Positions 16,643 to 24,799 are shown, numbered from the stretch's first letter. The stretch is 64,000 nucleotides of DNA from Pseudoclavibacter terrae (GCF_008831075.1 NZ_WBJX01000002.1:248001-312000), one strand, 5' to 3'. The notes: generated by a model from the letters alone, not told the origin. A program made the numbers and translations.

Positions 16643-16675
16643 GTAGACAGTGTGTCCTACTGATCCAACGAGTGG

Positions 16676-17350
16676 TCAGTTTTCACAACCGACGCCATCA
16701 CCATCGCGGTCGAGGTGTGAGGCGTACCCTGGATCGCCCACGTACACGGGCGCGGCTCCTGCGGCCCGTGCTTCGGTGCAGTTGGCAAAGGAGACGCTTT
16801 GCTCGGGCGCAGGCTCGGGGGCCGCGGGAGCGGCCTCTGGTGCTGCATAGAGCGGAGCGGGGGCAGTCTGCGCCGCGTCCGCCTCCGGCTCCGCCACCGG
16901 AGCCGGATCGGCAACGGGGGCTGCTTCGGCGACGGGAGCGACAACCGGCTCGGCGGTGACAGTGACGAACACGGTCTCCGTGGGCGCCTGGACGGTCGAA
17001 GTCACGGTGACTGTCGGGGCCGGCTCGGCAACTGGTGCCTCACGAGGAGTCTGCGCTCCTCCAATCGAACTGCCGACGATGCTCACGACGAGTCCCGCAC
17101 CAAGGACGATGGCGCCAATCTTGCGTGAGCGCGGAAGGCCCGCCCAGCTGCTTCTTCGTGTGATCAAGACGTAGAGCCCTGTAAGGAATCCGATCAGGCC
17201 GGCAAGCGCCAGGAATGTTCCGACGCCCCCGTTGATCGCCGCGACGAGCAGGAGTAGCGCCATGACGCCGGCCACAACCCAGGAGAAGGTCGTCATGCGA
17301 GAACGCCAGGTTGATTGAGGGCGCTGCGTCGGGGCGGGATAGAAGGACAT
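16676..17350 (-). CDS. Membrane-anchored excalibur calcium-binding domain protein
   Basis: A 224-residue protein. Three hydrophobic segments lie in residues 20-100, then a Pro/Ala/Val-rich linker (about 105-185) of low complexity. The C-terminal excalibur domain reads FANCTEARAAGAAPVYVGD and ends with the calcium-binding signature DRDGDGVGCE. In other actinobacteria and firmicutes this domain is found on exported surface proteins. Its function is unknown beyond probable calcium binding outside the cell. It follows the Nudix gene upstream-to-downstream on the same strand, with 33 bp between. Confidence 0.85.
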   Translation of the reverse strand: MSFYPAPTQRPQSTWRSRMTTFSWVVAGVMALLLLVAAINGGVGTFLALAGLIGFLTGLYVLITRRSSWAGLPRSRKIGAIVLGAGLVVSIVGSSIGGAQTPREAPVAEPAPTVTVTSTVQAPTETVFVTVTAEPVVAPVAEAAPVADPAPVAEPEADAAQTAPAPLYAAPEAAPAAPEPAPEQSVSFANCTEARAAGAAPVYVGDPGYASHLDRDGDGVGCEN

Positions 17351-17714
17351 CAGGTCTCCAGAGATTGGGGGTCCGATAAGCCTAGAACTGCCTGATTGAA
17401 TCGATAAACCTCCCCGGAGATCAGGGGAATCTAGACACAGGGCGATTGCCTCGAAGGAACTCGGGCGGCCGTTTCGTCTGCGTGAGCGCTGGAGCCCCGC
17501 GTGCTAACCTCCATCCCACGTTCACGAGTTGCAGCGTCAAGTACCTGGCTAGCTGCACGGCAACCCTCCACCTGAGTGGGGTGCCCCAGGGGAAGAACGG
17601 GTCGACACCGTCCGGTGTGCGACAAGTCAGTTCACGCACCTAGCGGTGCCGAGCTCGGGGAACCCCGCGCCGCGCATCCGCTGGCCGCGTGGCGTACCTC
17701 TGAGGACCGTAGCC
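17351..17714. other. Gene-free stretch holding the SAM-IV riboswitch
   Basis: This 364-bp interval separates the divergent excalibur gene from the gene at 17715. Apart from the riboswitch and its promoter, I see only a GC-rich leader at 17640-17700 with short self-complementary runs that could hide or expose GAGGA at 17702-17706. No clear intrinsic terminator with a U-tract is visible, so control may be translational. Confidence 0.5.
17505..17625 (+). ncRNA. SAM-IV riboswitch with extended -10 promoter
   Basis: The aptamer begins near 17517. P1 pairs CGTTC (17519-17523) with GAACG (17595-17599). P2 pairs TGCAGC (17530-17535) with GCTGCA (17552-17557) around GTCAAG. The conserved GGCAACC and GGGGTGCCCC blocks are present. 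P3 is a short stem around CTGA. The pseudoknot is kept by CCTGG (17544-17548) with CCAGG (17586-17590), a compensatory variant of the CCCGG/CCGGG pair in the Streptomyces example. A 3' hairpin lies at 17601-17623. TGCTAACCT (17502-17510) is an extended -10. SAM-IV RNAs normally control methionine/SAM genes by binding S-adenosylmethionine. The next gene starts at 17715. Confidence 0.82.
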
Positions 17715-18440
17715 ATGCCCGAAACATCAGCCCCAACCGACGACACCGGCCACAACCAGAGCGGCGTCTCCCTGATCCAAGCGAAGCACGATTGGGATGC
17801 GGAGCTCGCCCCGGACGCCCTCGCCGCGTTCCGAGAACTGCCCCACGAACTGCGCCGCGAGTGGCTGCTCGCCGTGCTGCGCTGGCCGCCGCACTCGCAC
17901 GCCACCCCGACCTTCGCAATGGCATTCCTCTCTGGCATGTTCCGCAAGGGACAGCTCGACACAAAACCCGACTGGCAGGAGTACGCGGGGCAATGGCTCC
18001 AGCTCGGCTTCTCACCCATGCTGTTCCTGCTGCTCAACGTCACGGCGCAGAACCTGGCGCGGCTACAACTGGACGCGCACGAGAAGGATCCGAACACCAC
18101 TTCACCGAAGAAGGCACTCAAACGCGCCGGCTTCGAGCAGGGCAGGATCGGCTACCGGGCAGGTCATCTTCGCCCCGGTGACTGGAGAGTGATTCCCGAC
18201 GCCTACGAGAACGGCGACTTCGCCAACGCAGTCGGCCACTGGCTGACGAAAGCGGGGGAGACCCCAAGCGAATGCGCGACCTGCGTCGCCCGGAAGCGCG
18301 AGCGTCGCGCCTTCCGCGACGAAGGTCCACGAGGCGACGGCAGGCTGCGCGACCGGAACCTTGAGCACCTGAGCCGGAGACCCAGCACGCGGACTTTGGG
18401 CGACCGGCCCCTCTCGAAACCACTGCACCGTTTGCCGTGA
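17715..18440 (+). CDS. Hypothetical protein downstream of the SAM-IV riboswitch
   Basis: A 241-residue protein I do not recognise. ATG 17715 has GAGGA at 17702-17706. Residues ~20-165 look like a folded mostly helical domain (ALAAFRELPHELRREWLLAV, then FSPMLFLLLNVTAQNLARLQ), followed by a CATC pair near residue 195. The last ~50 residues are Arg-rich and low in hydrophobics, like sequence read through or decayed. The stop codon sits in the loop of a 15-bp inverted repeat. Its position 90 bases after a SAM-IV aptamer suggests methionine/SAM-linked control, but nothing in the protein identifies a methionine enzyme. Insertion or decay between riboswitch and original gene is an alternative. Confidence 0.5.
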   Translation: MPETSAPTDDTGHNQSGVSLIQAKHDWDAELAPDALAAFRELPHELRREWLLAVLRWPPHSHATPTFAMAFLSGMFRKGQLDTKPDWQEYAGQWLQLGFSPMLFLLLNVTAQNLARLQLDAHEKDPNTTSPKKALKRAGFEQGRIGYRAGHLRPGDWRVIPDAYENGDFANAVGHWLTKAGETPSECATCVARKRERRAFRDEGPRGDGRLRDRNLEHLSRRPSTRTLGDRPLSKPLHRLP

Positions 18441-18463
18441 ACACCGTTCAGTGGTTTCGAGAG
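18411..18463 (+). terminator. 15-bp perfect inverted repeat around the stop codon at 18440
   Basis: CTCTCGAAACCACTG (18411-18425) is exactly complementary to 18449-18463, with a 23-base loop that contains the TGA at 18438-18440. A 12-bp palindrome, GGTCTCGAGACC (18497-18508), lies just downstream. No U-tract follows. It may terminate or protect the riboswitch transcript. Confidence 0.5.
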
Positions 18464-18570
18464 AAGGGTCCCCGTGCCTCCAGCCGTTCTCCGGCCGGTC
18501 TCGAGACCACGGCGCCTGATCTGCAGACCAGCGAAGATCCGGCCGAATCCCCGGTCAGTAGGGTGGTCGC

Positions 18571-19014
18571 GTGAGCTACGCGATCTCGATGACCATCCAG
18601 ACCCAACTCCGCACAGACCGGCCCGTCTGGGTGACCGAGTATCTACAAGCGGTCGTGTCTAAGGCCCCGGCTGCAGGCCGCGGCCCGGACCTGGCTGCCG
18701 GTGCACCGCACTACCAGTGGGCCGAGTACCTGCCCGAGCGCGACTGGTTCACCGACGTACCCTGCGGCCTGGGCCCCGGCCTGACCGCAGACACCGAACG
18801 GTTCTGGCTCGCCTCCGACTTCCACGACGACTTCATCCAGCACGACACGTTCTTCATGGAACTCATCGCCAACTACACCGCGGAAGACCGCATCATCGGG
18901 TCCATCTGGAACGACATGTCGGCGACCAAGTTCACGCAGTACGCCTCCATCGGCCGAGAGCTGCACCTGCTCTCCGCCAACGGCGGGTGGCGGCCGGCCA
19001 ACAGCGAGTCGTAG
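18571..19014 (+). CDS. Hypothetical protein, 147 residues
   Basis: GTG 18571 opens a 147-residue frame, with AGGGTGG a few bases upstream as a weak ribosome-binding site. The protein is acidic and aromatic-rich in the middle (HYQWAEYLPERDWFTDVPCG, then FWLASDFHDDFIQHDTFFME) and ends in IGRELHLLSANGGWRPANSES. It is not one I recognise; it has no signal peptide or transmembrane segment. It is convergent with the HipB-like repressor gene, 27 bp between stops, and lies in the accessory pocket after the riboswitch-linked gene. Confidence 0.5.
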   Translation: MSYAISMTIQTQLRTDRPVWVTEYLQAVVSKAPAAGRGPDLAAGAPHYQWAEYLPERDWFTDVPCGLGPGLTADTERFWLASDFHDDFIQHDTFFMELIANYTAEDRIIGSIWNDMSATKFTQYASIGRELHLLSANGGWRPANSES

Positions 19015-19041
19015 TCCGCTCGGCGTCGGCCGCCAATCGCA

Positions 19042-19293
19042 TCAGCGCGGCCCCGTCGACTCGTCTGCCCGCTGCTCCCAGCTCGCCGACAACTCAATGC
19101 CCAGCTCGTGCATCAGATCGAAGAGGCGCCGCAGATAAATCGTCGTCTTCCCGCTCTCGATCTCGCTCACCGCACTCTGCGACAACTGCAGGCGCTCGGC
19201 GAGCTCAGCCTGGCTGAGACCGGCCTCGAGGCGCGCCTGCTGCACGGCCAAGCCGAAGTCGGCGGGTGCTGTGAGCCGCGCGCGTGCAGTCAT
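19042..19293 (-). CDS. HipB-like XRE-family repressor/antitoxin
   Basis: An 83-residue HTH protein. The N-terminal APADFGLAVQQARLEAGLSQ and AELAERLQLSQSAVSEIESG form an XRE domain of the HipB type, followed by RRLFDLMHELGIEL, the usual dimerisation strand/helix. HipB normally represses its own hipBA operon and neutralises the kinase toxin HipA. No hipA follows: the gene ends 27 bp from an unrelated convergent gene. Upstream lie two copies of an 18-bp palindrome with the HipB operator layout. It is either an orphan regulator or an antitoxin whose toxin has been lost. Confidence 0.8.
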   Translation of the reverse strand: MTARARLTAPADFGLAVQQARLEAGLSQAELAERLQLSQSAVSEIESGKTTIYLRRLFDLMHELGIELSASWEQRADESTGPR

Positions 19294-19303
19294 GGCGGAC
19301 TCC

Positions 19304-19348
19304 CATCTGAATATTCAGATACTACTCGAGTATCTGAATATTCAGATA
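19304..19348. promoter_or_regulatory. Tandem HipB-type operators
   Basis: Two copies of the perfect 16-bp palindrome ATCTGAATATTCAGAT occupy 19305-19320 and 19332-19347, 27 bp centre to centre. The second, with flanks, is TATCT-N8-AGATA, the same architecture as the E. coli HipB operator TATCC-N8-GGATA. They sit 11-55 bp before the HipB-like start, so autorepression is the expected function. Confidence 0.75.
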
Positions 19349-19351
19349 TGC

Positions 19352-19711
19352 CTACGCGTCGACGACACCCGTGAAGCGAGTGCCGATGCCGTACGAAAAC
19401 TCCCGCGTCGTTCCAGCCGCAGGCTCCGGCAACTCGTCGAGATCATGGTTGTCGCACGACACATACGTGAACTCCGGCCACCACTTCTTCGGTCGCACCT
19501 TCTCAACCGTCCCGCACACCTCGCACGTCAACGTCGCCCACACCGGACGCTTGCCCGTGCGGTTCGCGCGCGACTGAGCGAGCCACGCCGGCGGATTCGC
19601 GTCCAGCTCCGCCAACGCCTCCTCGGCGATGTACGGGGGCAGGCCGTTCCGCTTCGCCATCTCGAGCGGAATATCGAGACGGATCGCGGCGTCATGTCGG
19701 CTGAGCTTCAT
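19352..19711 (-). CDS. Conserved hypothetical protein with zinc-ribbon-like C-terminal part
   Basis: A 119-residue protein. The N-terminal half (RHDAAIRLDIPLEMAKRNGL, then LAELDANPPAWLAQSRANRT) is a small helical domain that reads rather like the DUF5997 pattern of ...NPPxWL... . The C-terminal half has CEVCG and, 25 residues on, SCDNHDLDEL, a possible metal site with only three or four ligands. No enzymatic motif is seen. It has no partner gene close enough for an operon call: the HipB operators separate it from the repressor gene and tmm begins on the same strand further upstream. Confidence 0.6.
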   Translation of the reverse strand: MKLSRHDAAIRLDIPLEMAKRNGLPPYIAEEALAELDANPPAWLAQSRANRTGKRPVWATLTCEVCGTVEKVRPKKWWPEFTYVSCDNHDLDELPEPAAGTTREFSYGIGTRFTGVVDA

Positions 19712-19731
19712 CCCGACAGCCTAAAGCCAGG

Positions 19732-21150
19732 CTAGAGAGCAGGCGCGCCAGCAGCATCCGCCGTCGCGCCAGCGGCAGAGCCAGCGGCAGAGCCAGAAGC
19801 AGCACCAGCAGGCGGCAGCGGCGCAAGGTACCGAGCAAGGCTGTCGTCGAGTTCATCCACCCACTTCGTGTGGTGCGTGGACGCGATCGTGCCCGTCATC
19901 ACGGACCGGTACGCGCGGTCGCGGTACCCCATGATGTCCTCGGCCTTGTCGTGCTTCCACTCGAGGAAGATCTCCACGACCTCGTCCAGATCGAATATCG
20001 GGTAGTCCGTCGCCTCGATGAGATCGCGCACGTAGTCGGCCTGGAAGCGGATCTCATCCGCAGCCCCACCGATCGCGTGGAAACGCTCGAGCCACGCGTC
20101 GATGTCGGACTGCCGCGCATCCACCCCGGGCAGCACGACATCGCCCAGGATGACGTCGCGCACGAACCACGTCTGCGCGTCGAACATGTTGAACGTGAAC
20201 CACTGGTCCTGCGCGCCAAGGTAGAACAGGTGCGGGTTCTGCTCCCACACGACTCCCTTGTAGAGGCCCTCCGGATACACGTTGTTGGGGGAGTCGAGCG
20301 CCAGCTCGTTCGGCAGGAACGGGTACTTGTGCAGATACCCCGTGCACAGCACCACCGCGTCGAACTCCTTCTCGGTGCCATCCGCGAAGAAGGCCGTCGA
20401 GCCGTCGAACTTCGTCACCAGCGGACGTTCCTCGAAGCCCAGCGGCCAGTCGTACCCCATCGGCGCCGTCCGGTAGCTCGCGGTCACCGACCGCGCACCC
20501 ATCTTGTGCGCCTGGCTGCCGATGTCCTCCGCCGAATAGCTCGACCCGATCACCAGTACATCCTTGCCACGCAGGTTCTCCGCACCACGGAACTCGTGGG
20601 CGTGGCTCACCTGGCCTGGGAACGTCTCGAGGCCCTCGAACGACGGCATCTTCGGGAACGAGAAATGCCCGGATCCGACGATGACGCGGTCGAACACCTC
20701 ACGGCTCGTCTTCTTCGACTCCAGGTCCTCGCTCACCAGGGTGAACTGCTGCGTCGCCTCATCGAAGTCCACCCAGCGCACCACCGTGCTGAAACGCACG
20801 TGCTTGCGCACGCCCGCCCGCTCGACGCGGCCCGAGATGTAATCCCACAGCGCGGGGCGCGGGGGATACGACGAGATTGGTCGACCGAAGTGCTCATCGA
20901 AGCTGTAGTCAGCGAACTCGAGGGCCTCCTTCGGTCCGTTCGACCAGAGATTGCGATACATGCTCGAATGGACGGGCTCGCCGTGCTCATCGAGGCCCGT
21001 CATCCACGTGTAGTTCCACTGGCCGCCCCAATCAGCCTGCTTCTCGAAGCAGACGATCTCAGGGATCTCCCGCCCCTGCTCAGCCGCCGACTCGAACGCC
21101 CGAAGCTGTGCCATGCCGCTCGGGCCCGCACCGATGATCGCAATTCTCAT
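19732..21150 (-). CDS. tmm: Flavin-containing monooxygenase, trimethylamine monooxygenase type
   Basis: A 472-residue class B flavoprotein that aligns with bacterial trimethylamine monooxygenase over its length. The FAD site is IIGAGPSGMAQLRAF at the N-terminus. CFEKQADWGGQWNYTW, SSMYRNLWSNGPKE and EFADYSFDEHFG are Tmm hallmarks. The NADPH site VIGSSYSAEDIGSQ and the late block YRSVMTGTIASTHHTKWVD also match. Tmm oxidises trimethylamine to its N-oxide with NADPH and O2; related substrates are possible. The last ~27 residues are an Ala/Gly/Ser repeat tail (GSAAGSAAGATADAAG) absent from the family. It appears monocistronic with a 145-bp upstream gap. Confidence 0.87.
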   Translation of the reverse strand: MRIAIIGAGPSGMAQLRAFESAAEQGREIPEIVCFEKQADWGGQWNYTWMTGLDEHGEPVHSSMYRNLWSNGPKEALEFADYSFDEHFGRPISSYPPRPALWDYISGRVERAGVRKHVRFSTVVRWVDFDEATQQFTLVSEDLESKKTSREVFDRVIVGSGHFSFPKMPSFEGLETFPGQVSHAHEFRGAENLRGKDVLVIGSSYSAEDIGSQAHKMGARSVTASYRTAPMGYDWPLGFEERPLVTKFDGSTAFFADGTEKEFDAVVLCTGYLHKYPFLPNELALDSPNNVYPEGLYKGVVWEQNPHLFYLGAQDQWFTFNMFDAQTWFVRDVILGDVVLPGVDARQSDIDAWLERFHAIGGAADEIRFQADYVRDLIEATDYPIFDLDEVVEIFLEWKHDKAEDIMGYRDRAYRSVMTGTIASTHHTKWVDELDDSLARYLAPLPPAGAASGSAAGSAAGATADAAGAPAL

Positions 21151-21295
21151 GTTCTGTTGTTCCCTGGTTCTGTATGTCTGGTCGAGTTACGTATGACGAA
21201 GTACTGACCACCAGGTTAACAAGTCGCTCGGTTCGCGCGACGAAGCGGGTCGAAACCGGCGCACCTCGCAGAGGGAGGGGCACCGGATGCGCGGC

Positions 21296-21859
21296 TCACG
21301 GCATGCAGACCGCCGAGTCCGCCTCCAGCTCCGGCAGCGACGACTCGTATCCGCCCGTCTGCACCGACGCGGCCACGGCCGCCGTCCCCATCGTCGAGAA
21401 CGTATACGTCGTCGTGACCAGGGGCGTCGGCTTCGAAGGTGCCTCCGTGTCCAGCCCGTACACCGCCCCGAAGTCGGGCAGCTCCGGCAGGTCCACCTTC
21501 GTGGTGCCCGTCTGCAGATCCAGATCGTGCTCGGCCGCGAACGCCTCCATCGACGACGCAGTCCAACCCACGTCGCTCCGCGTCGCATCCAGTGCAGGCT
21601 TCAGCTCCGACTCGCACCGCTCGGCGAGCGTCGCCCGGAACGTGAACGTGAACGCCATGCCCGTCGCGACAATCGCCAGCACGCACAGCACCACGCCGCC
21701 GAACCGGATGTAGCCGAGGTACGCGTCGCTCCAGTTCGGCTCGCGGTCGCGGAACATCCACCGCTGCCCCGTCGAAGCGGCGGATGCGGGCCAACCGGCC
21801 TGCCAAACTCCGGCGGCGGCGAAGAGCGCGGCCAGCGCGAATAGCGGAAGAAACTCCAT
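21296..21859 (-). CDS. Hypothetical membrane protein with two N-terminal helices
   Basis: A 187-residue protein. Hydrophobic helices lie at about residues 4-22 and 50-72 (GGVVLCVLAIVATGMAFTFT). The rest is an acidic, probably extracytoplasmic domain with ERCESELKPALDATRSDVGW and a final CMP; two Cys residues could form a disulfide. No known motif is seen. It is followed on the same strand by nothing in close range and preceded, 66 bp upstream, by another small membrane protein gene; these two may form a pair. Confidence 0.65.
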   Translation of the reverse strand: MEFLPLFALAALFAAAGVWQAGWPASAASTGQRWMFRDREPNWSDAYLGYIRFGGVVLCVLAIVATGMAFTFTFRATLAERCESELKPALDATRSDVGWTASSMEAFAAEHDLDLQTGTTKVDLPELPDFGAVYGLDTEAPSKPTPLVTTTYTFSTMGTAAVAASVQTGGYESSLPELEADSAVCMP

Positions 21860-21925
21860 GACGGCCGATGCTAGAGCACCAGCCGGGCACGAAAGAGGCG
21901 CCGTGAACGGGCAATCACCGCCGAC

Positions 21926-22498
21926 TCAGCAGGCGCAGGTCATGCTCGCGAACTCGTTGAGACCCACGATCGCGAAGATGATGCCAGTCACCAGAAAGAT
22001 CGGGGCCGTCAGGATGCCGCACCAGAAGCTCGGCGCCTGCTTCTCGCTCGGCAGGAAGAACGTCGCGATCGCCACGCCGATCGTCCAGACCGAGACGGGC
22101 GCCAGGAACGGCTGCTCGAACACCCAGATCATCGGCACCCAGTGCAGCCCGACGATGAGCAGCATGACGGGCGCCATCAGCTCGCCCTTCTTGCGCCTCA
22201 GCAGGATGAGCGCCGCGATCAGACCGCCGATCACCTCGAGGGCCACCATCACGATGTAGATCATGAAGGGCACCGAATCCACCTGCAACGCCGTCGCGCT
22301 CGACCAGTTCCTGATCGCCGTCGGCAAGGTGATGCCGACGAGAGCGACGCCAGCGAGGCTCAGCACGCCGAACACGATCCGCCACGCCCAGTGCCGCGGA
22401 CGCTCCTGCGCCCATCCGGCCCAGACGAACGTCGCGAAGCCGAATATGGCCGCAGTGAAGATGACATCTCTCGGGAACTCGATGGACAGCATGCGCAC
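21926..22498 (-). CDS. Hypothetical six-helix membrane protein
   Basis: A 190-residue protein that is almost entirely hydrophobic, with about six helices (for example VIFTAAIFGFATFVWAGWA and SVWTIGVAIATFFL). A short cytoplasmic loop is basic (LLRRKKGEL). Two Cys residues close the C-terminus (TCAC). An internal ATG two codons downstream is an alternative start. No family is recognised. It is the upstream partner of the two-helix membrane protein gene on the same strand. Confidence 0.7.
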   Translation of the reverse strand: MRMLSIEFPRDVIFTAAIFGFATFVWAGWAQERPRHWAWRIVFGVLSLAGVALVGITLPTAIRNWSSATALQVDSVPFMIYIVMVALEVIGGLIAALILLRRKKGELMAPVMLLIVGLHWVPMIWVFEQPFLAPVSVWTIGVAIATFFLPSEKQAPSFWCGILTAPIFLVTGIIFAIVGLNEFASMTCAC

Positions 22499-22655
22499 CC
22501 CTTCATCGACGTGCCGCTCAGCCTAGGGGAGCGGTCCGCAGTAACTCCGAGTTCGCTCCGAGGAGAACTGGCCGCGCGCATCCGTCGTCGTGCGCACCGT
22601 GCCGTCGCAAGCATCCCGCCAATCGTGACGGTGGCACCCGTCCGCCGGTCGTGCC

Positions 22656-23387
22656 TCAGAGCACGTCGCGAATCGCGCCGAGCGTCGCATCGGCGTCGTG
22701 CAGCCAGAACGGATGCCCGACCTGCGGCAGCTGACGCACATCCCATCCCAGCGCCTCGAGCTCGGCCGGGATCGGCGCAGGCACGACCGCCTTGCCCTCC
22801 GCCGAGAGCACCAGCGTCGACGGCACGACCGAGGCCGCCGAGGCGGTGGGAGCGTGGGTGATCTGGTCGAAGATCCCGACCGTCATCTTCTTGTCGAAGC
22901 GCCGCTTCGCGCGCTTGTCCAGCACCCGCGTCGCCTCCGAGTAGCGCTTGCTGTCCCCGGTGCCCGTCGCGGCGCTGGCCAGCATCACGAGCGGCAGCGT
23001 CACCCCGGAGAGTGCCCAGAAGACGCGAGCACCCGCGCCCTCGCTCGGCAGCCCGAGCTTGAAGCCAGGGTCGAGGTAGATCGCCCGGTGCGGGAGCAGG
23101 CGGGGCACGGCGCGCACGAGCAGTGCGCCACCGAGCGAATGACCCACTGCGCTGTGCAGGTCGCCAGGCAGGGTCTCGATGAGGTCGTCGACGAACTCGC
23201 CGAGACGGTAGCTCTGAGCCCGAGGGCTCTCCCCGTGGCCGCGCAGGTCGACGGCGATCGCCGTGTACTCGCCAGACGCCGCGATCCGCTCGGCGAGCGA
23301 CCCCCACAGTTCAGCGCTCGCACCGATGCCGTGCACCAACGCGACCTTCTTCGGGCCGTCGCCGGTGGTGATCGTGTGCAGCTTCAT
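22656..23387 (-). CDS. Alpha/beta-fold hydrolase
   Basis: A 243-residue hydrolase. VALVHGIGASAELWGSLA gives the oxyanion HG motif, VDLRGHGES follows, and AVGHSLGGALLVRA is the nucleophile elbow with Ser. The likely catalytic His is in VGHPFWLHDAD near the C-terminus, and an Asp/Glu precedes it. ATG 23387 was chosen because GGAAGGA lies just upstream and the residues before it in the longer frame are Arg/Pro-rich. The substrate is unknown. It is divergent from the antiporter gene. Confidence 0.87.
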   Translation of the reverse strand: MKLHTITTGDGPKKVALVHGIGASAELWGSLAERIAASGEYTAIAVDLRGHGESPRAQSYRLGEFVDDLIETLPGDLHSAVGHSLGGALLVRAVPRLLPHRAIYLDPGFKLGLPSEGAGARVFWALSGVTLPLVMLASAATGTGDSKRYSEATRVLDKRAKRRFDKKMTVGIFDQITHAPTASAASVVPSTLVLSAEGKAVVPAPIPAELEALGWDVRQLPQVGHPFWLHDADATLGAIRDVL

Positions 23388-23515
23388 GGGGTCCTTCCCA
23401 GCGGGCCGTGGCGATGGACGCGGGGCGCGGCCCGATCTCACGCTACGCGCCCGACGCACAAAAACGTCCGCCGCGACGCTCCGGTCGCCTCCCGCGCCGC
23501 TGTTACGCTGAGCGC

Positions 23516-24700
23516 GTGTCGGAACCCGGGGTCTTCCTCATCCCGGCCCTCGCGGTGCTGGCTCCCCTCTTCGCGCGCAGCATCTCCGCCTGGGTCAAGG
23601 TGCCCATCGTCGTGTTCGAACTGCTGCTCGGCATCGCCGTCGGGCCGAGCCTCCTCGGCTGGGTCGACAAGTCTGACCTGCTCAACTGGCTCTCCGAGTT
23701 CGGGCTCGCCGCGCTGTTCTTCGTCGCCGGCAACGAGATCCGCTTCCGCAGCCTCGGCAGCGGACTCCTCGGCAGGGCCTCACTCGCCTGGGTGGGGAGT
23801 CTCGCCATGGGGCTCGCCGCGGGGTTCCTCATCGCGCCGGGTGAAGCGGCCGTGATCATCGCGATCGCACTCAGCTCCACGGCGCTCGGCGCGCTCATCC
23901 CCATCCTCCGGGATGCCGGCGAGCTCGGATCGCCGTTCGGGAAGGCCACGACGGCTATGGGCGCGGTCGGCGAATTCGGGCCCCTGGTCGCCATCTCCGT
24001 CTTCCTCGGCACCCGCTCGCCCGGCCTCTCGGTGCTGGTGCTGACGCTGTTCGTCGTCATCACGGGTGCCGCCATCCTCGTCGCCATCCGCATGCAGCAC
24101 GGGCACCTGCACAGGCTCGTCAGCGCCAGCCTCCACACGTCCGGGCAGTTCGCCGTGCGAGTCGTCATCTTCACGCTCGCCAGCCTCGTCGCCCTCAGCG
24201 CGCTCCTCGACCTCGACATCCTCCTCGGCGCCTTCGCCGCGGGCGTCATGTGGCAGATCGTGATGCGCAGCGCGCCCGAGGAAGACCTGGAGCAGGTCGA
24301 GAGCAAGATCGAAGCGATCGCGTTCGGCTTCCTCGTGCCGCTCTTCTTCATCTACACGGGCGTCACCTTCAACCTCGACGCGCTGCTCGGTAGCACGCAG
24401 GCGCTCATCCTTCTCCCCGTGTTCCTCGTGCTGCTGCTGGTCATCAGAGGTGTTCCCGCGCAGCTGGTGGCGCCGAAGGGCGCGGCGCCGAGCGAGCGGG
24501 CGAGCCTTGGGCTCCTCAGTGCGACGGCGCTTCCGATCATCGTGGCGGTGACCGCCATCGGCGTCGACGAGAAGGTCCTCGACCCCGCCCTCGCCTCGTC
24601 GCTCGTGGGCGCCGGGATGCTCTCCGTGCTGCTCTTTCCGCTCGTCGGCATGACGCTACGGCCAGCGGACGCACGGCGAACGTCGCGCGCGTCCACCTGA
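23516..24700 (+). CDS. Cation:proton antiporter, CPA2/KefB-type membrane domain
   Basis: A 394-residue protein with about 12 helices. The order is typical of the Na+/H+ exchanger domain: VPIVVFELLLGIAVGPSLLG, FGLAALFFVAGNEIRF, ALSSTALGALIPIL, TAMGAVGEFGPLVAISVF and DLDILLGAFAAGVMW. It ends without a TrkA-N regulatory domain. It would exchange K+ or Na+ for protons across the membrane. GTG 23516 is taken because TTACGCT lies about six bases upstream, consistent with a leaderless mRNA, and upstream residues are basic and non-family. It converges on the SixA gene across an 11-bp inverted repeat. Confidence 0.85.
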   Translation: MSEPGVFLIPALAVLAPLFARSISAWVKVPIVVFELLLGIAVGPSLLGWVDKSDLLNWLSEFGLAALFFVAGNEIRFRSLGSGLLGRASLAWVGSLAMGLAAGFLIAPGEAAVIIAIALSSTALGALIPILRDAGELGSPFGKATTAMGAVGEFGPLVAISVFLGTRSPGLSVLVLTLFVVITGAAILVAIRMQHGHLHRLVSASLHTSGQFAVRVVIFTLASLVALSALLDLDILLGAFAAGVMWQIVMRSAPEEDLEQVESKIEAIAFGFLVPLFFIYTGVTFNLDALLGSTQALILLPVFLVLLLVIRGVPAQLVAPKGAAPSERASLGLLSATALPIIVAVTAIGVDEKVLDPALASSLVGAGMLSVLLFPLVGMTLRPADARRTSRAST

Positions 24701-24718
24701 CCCGCGGCGCGGGGCCGG

Positions 24719-24778
24719 GCATCCACACGGCAGATGACGCTCCGGTGGCGAACGAACCCGCGTTCGTCGTGTGGATGC
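24719..24778. terminator. Inverted repeat between convergent antiporter and SixA genes
   Basis: GCATCCACACG (24719-24729) and CGTGTGGATGC (24768-24778) are exact inverted repeats, with further self-complementarity (GAACG/CGTTC) inside the loop. The position between two stops supports a bidirectional terminator. No U-tract is present. Confidence 0.55.
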
Positions 24779-24799
24779 GAGCCCCCGCGCGAGACGCGC

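Noticed and set aside
17627-18121. A 164-codon minus-strand frame opposite the riboswitch-linked gene
   Set aside because: It is Ser/Arg-rich with no domain. The plus-strand frame has a ribosome-binding site, a folded-looking hydrophobic pattern and a riboswitch in front.
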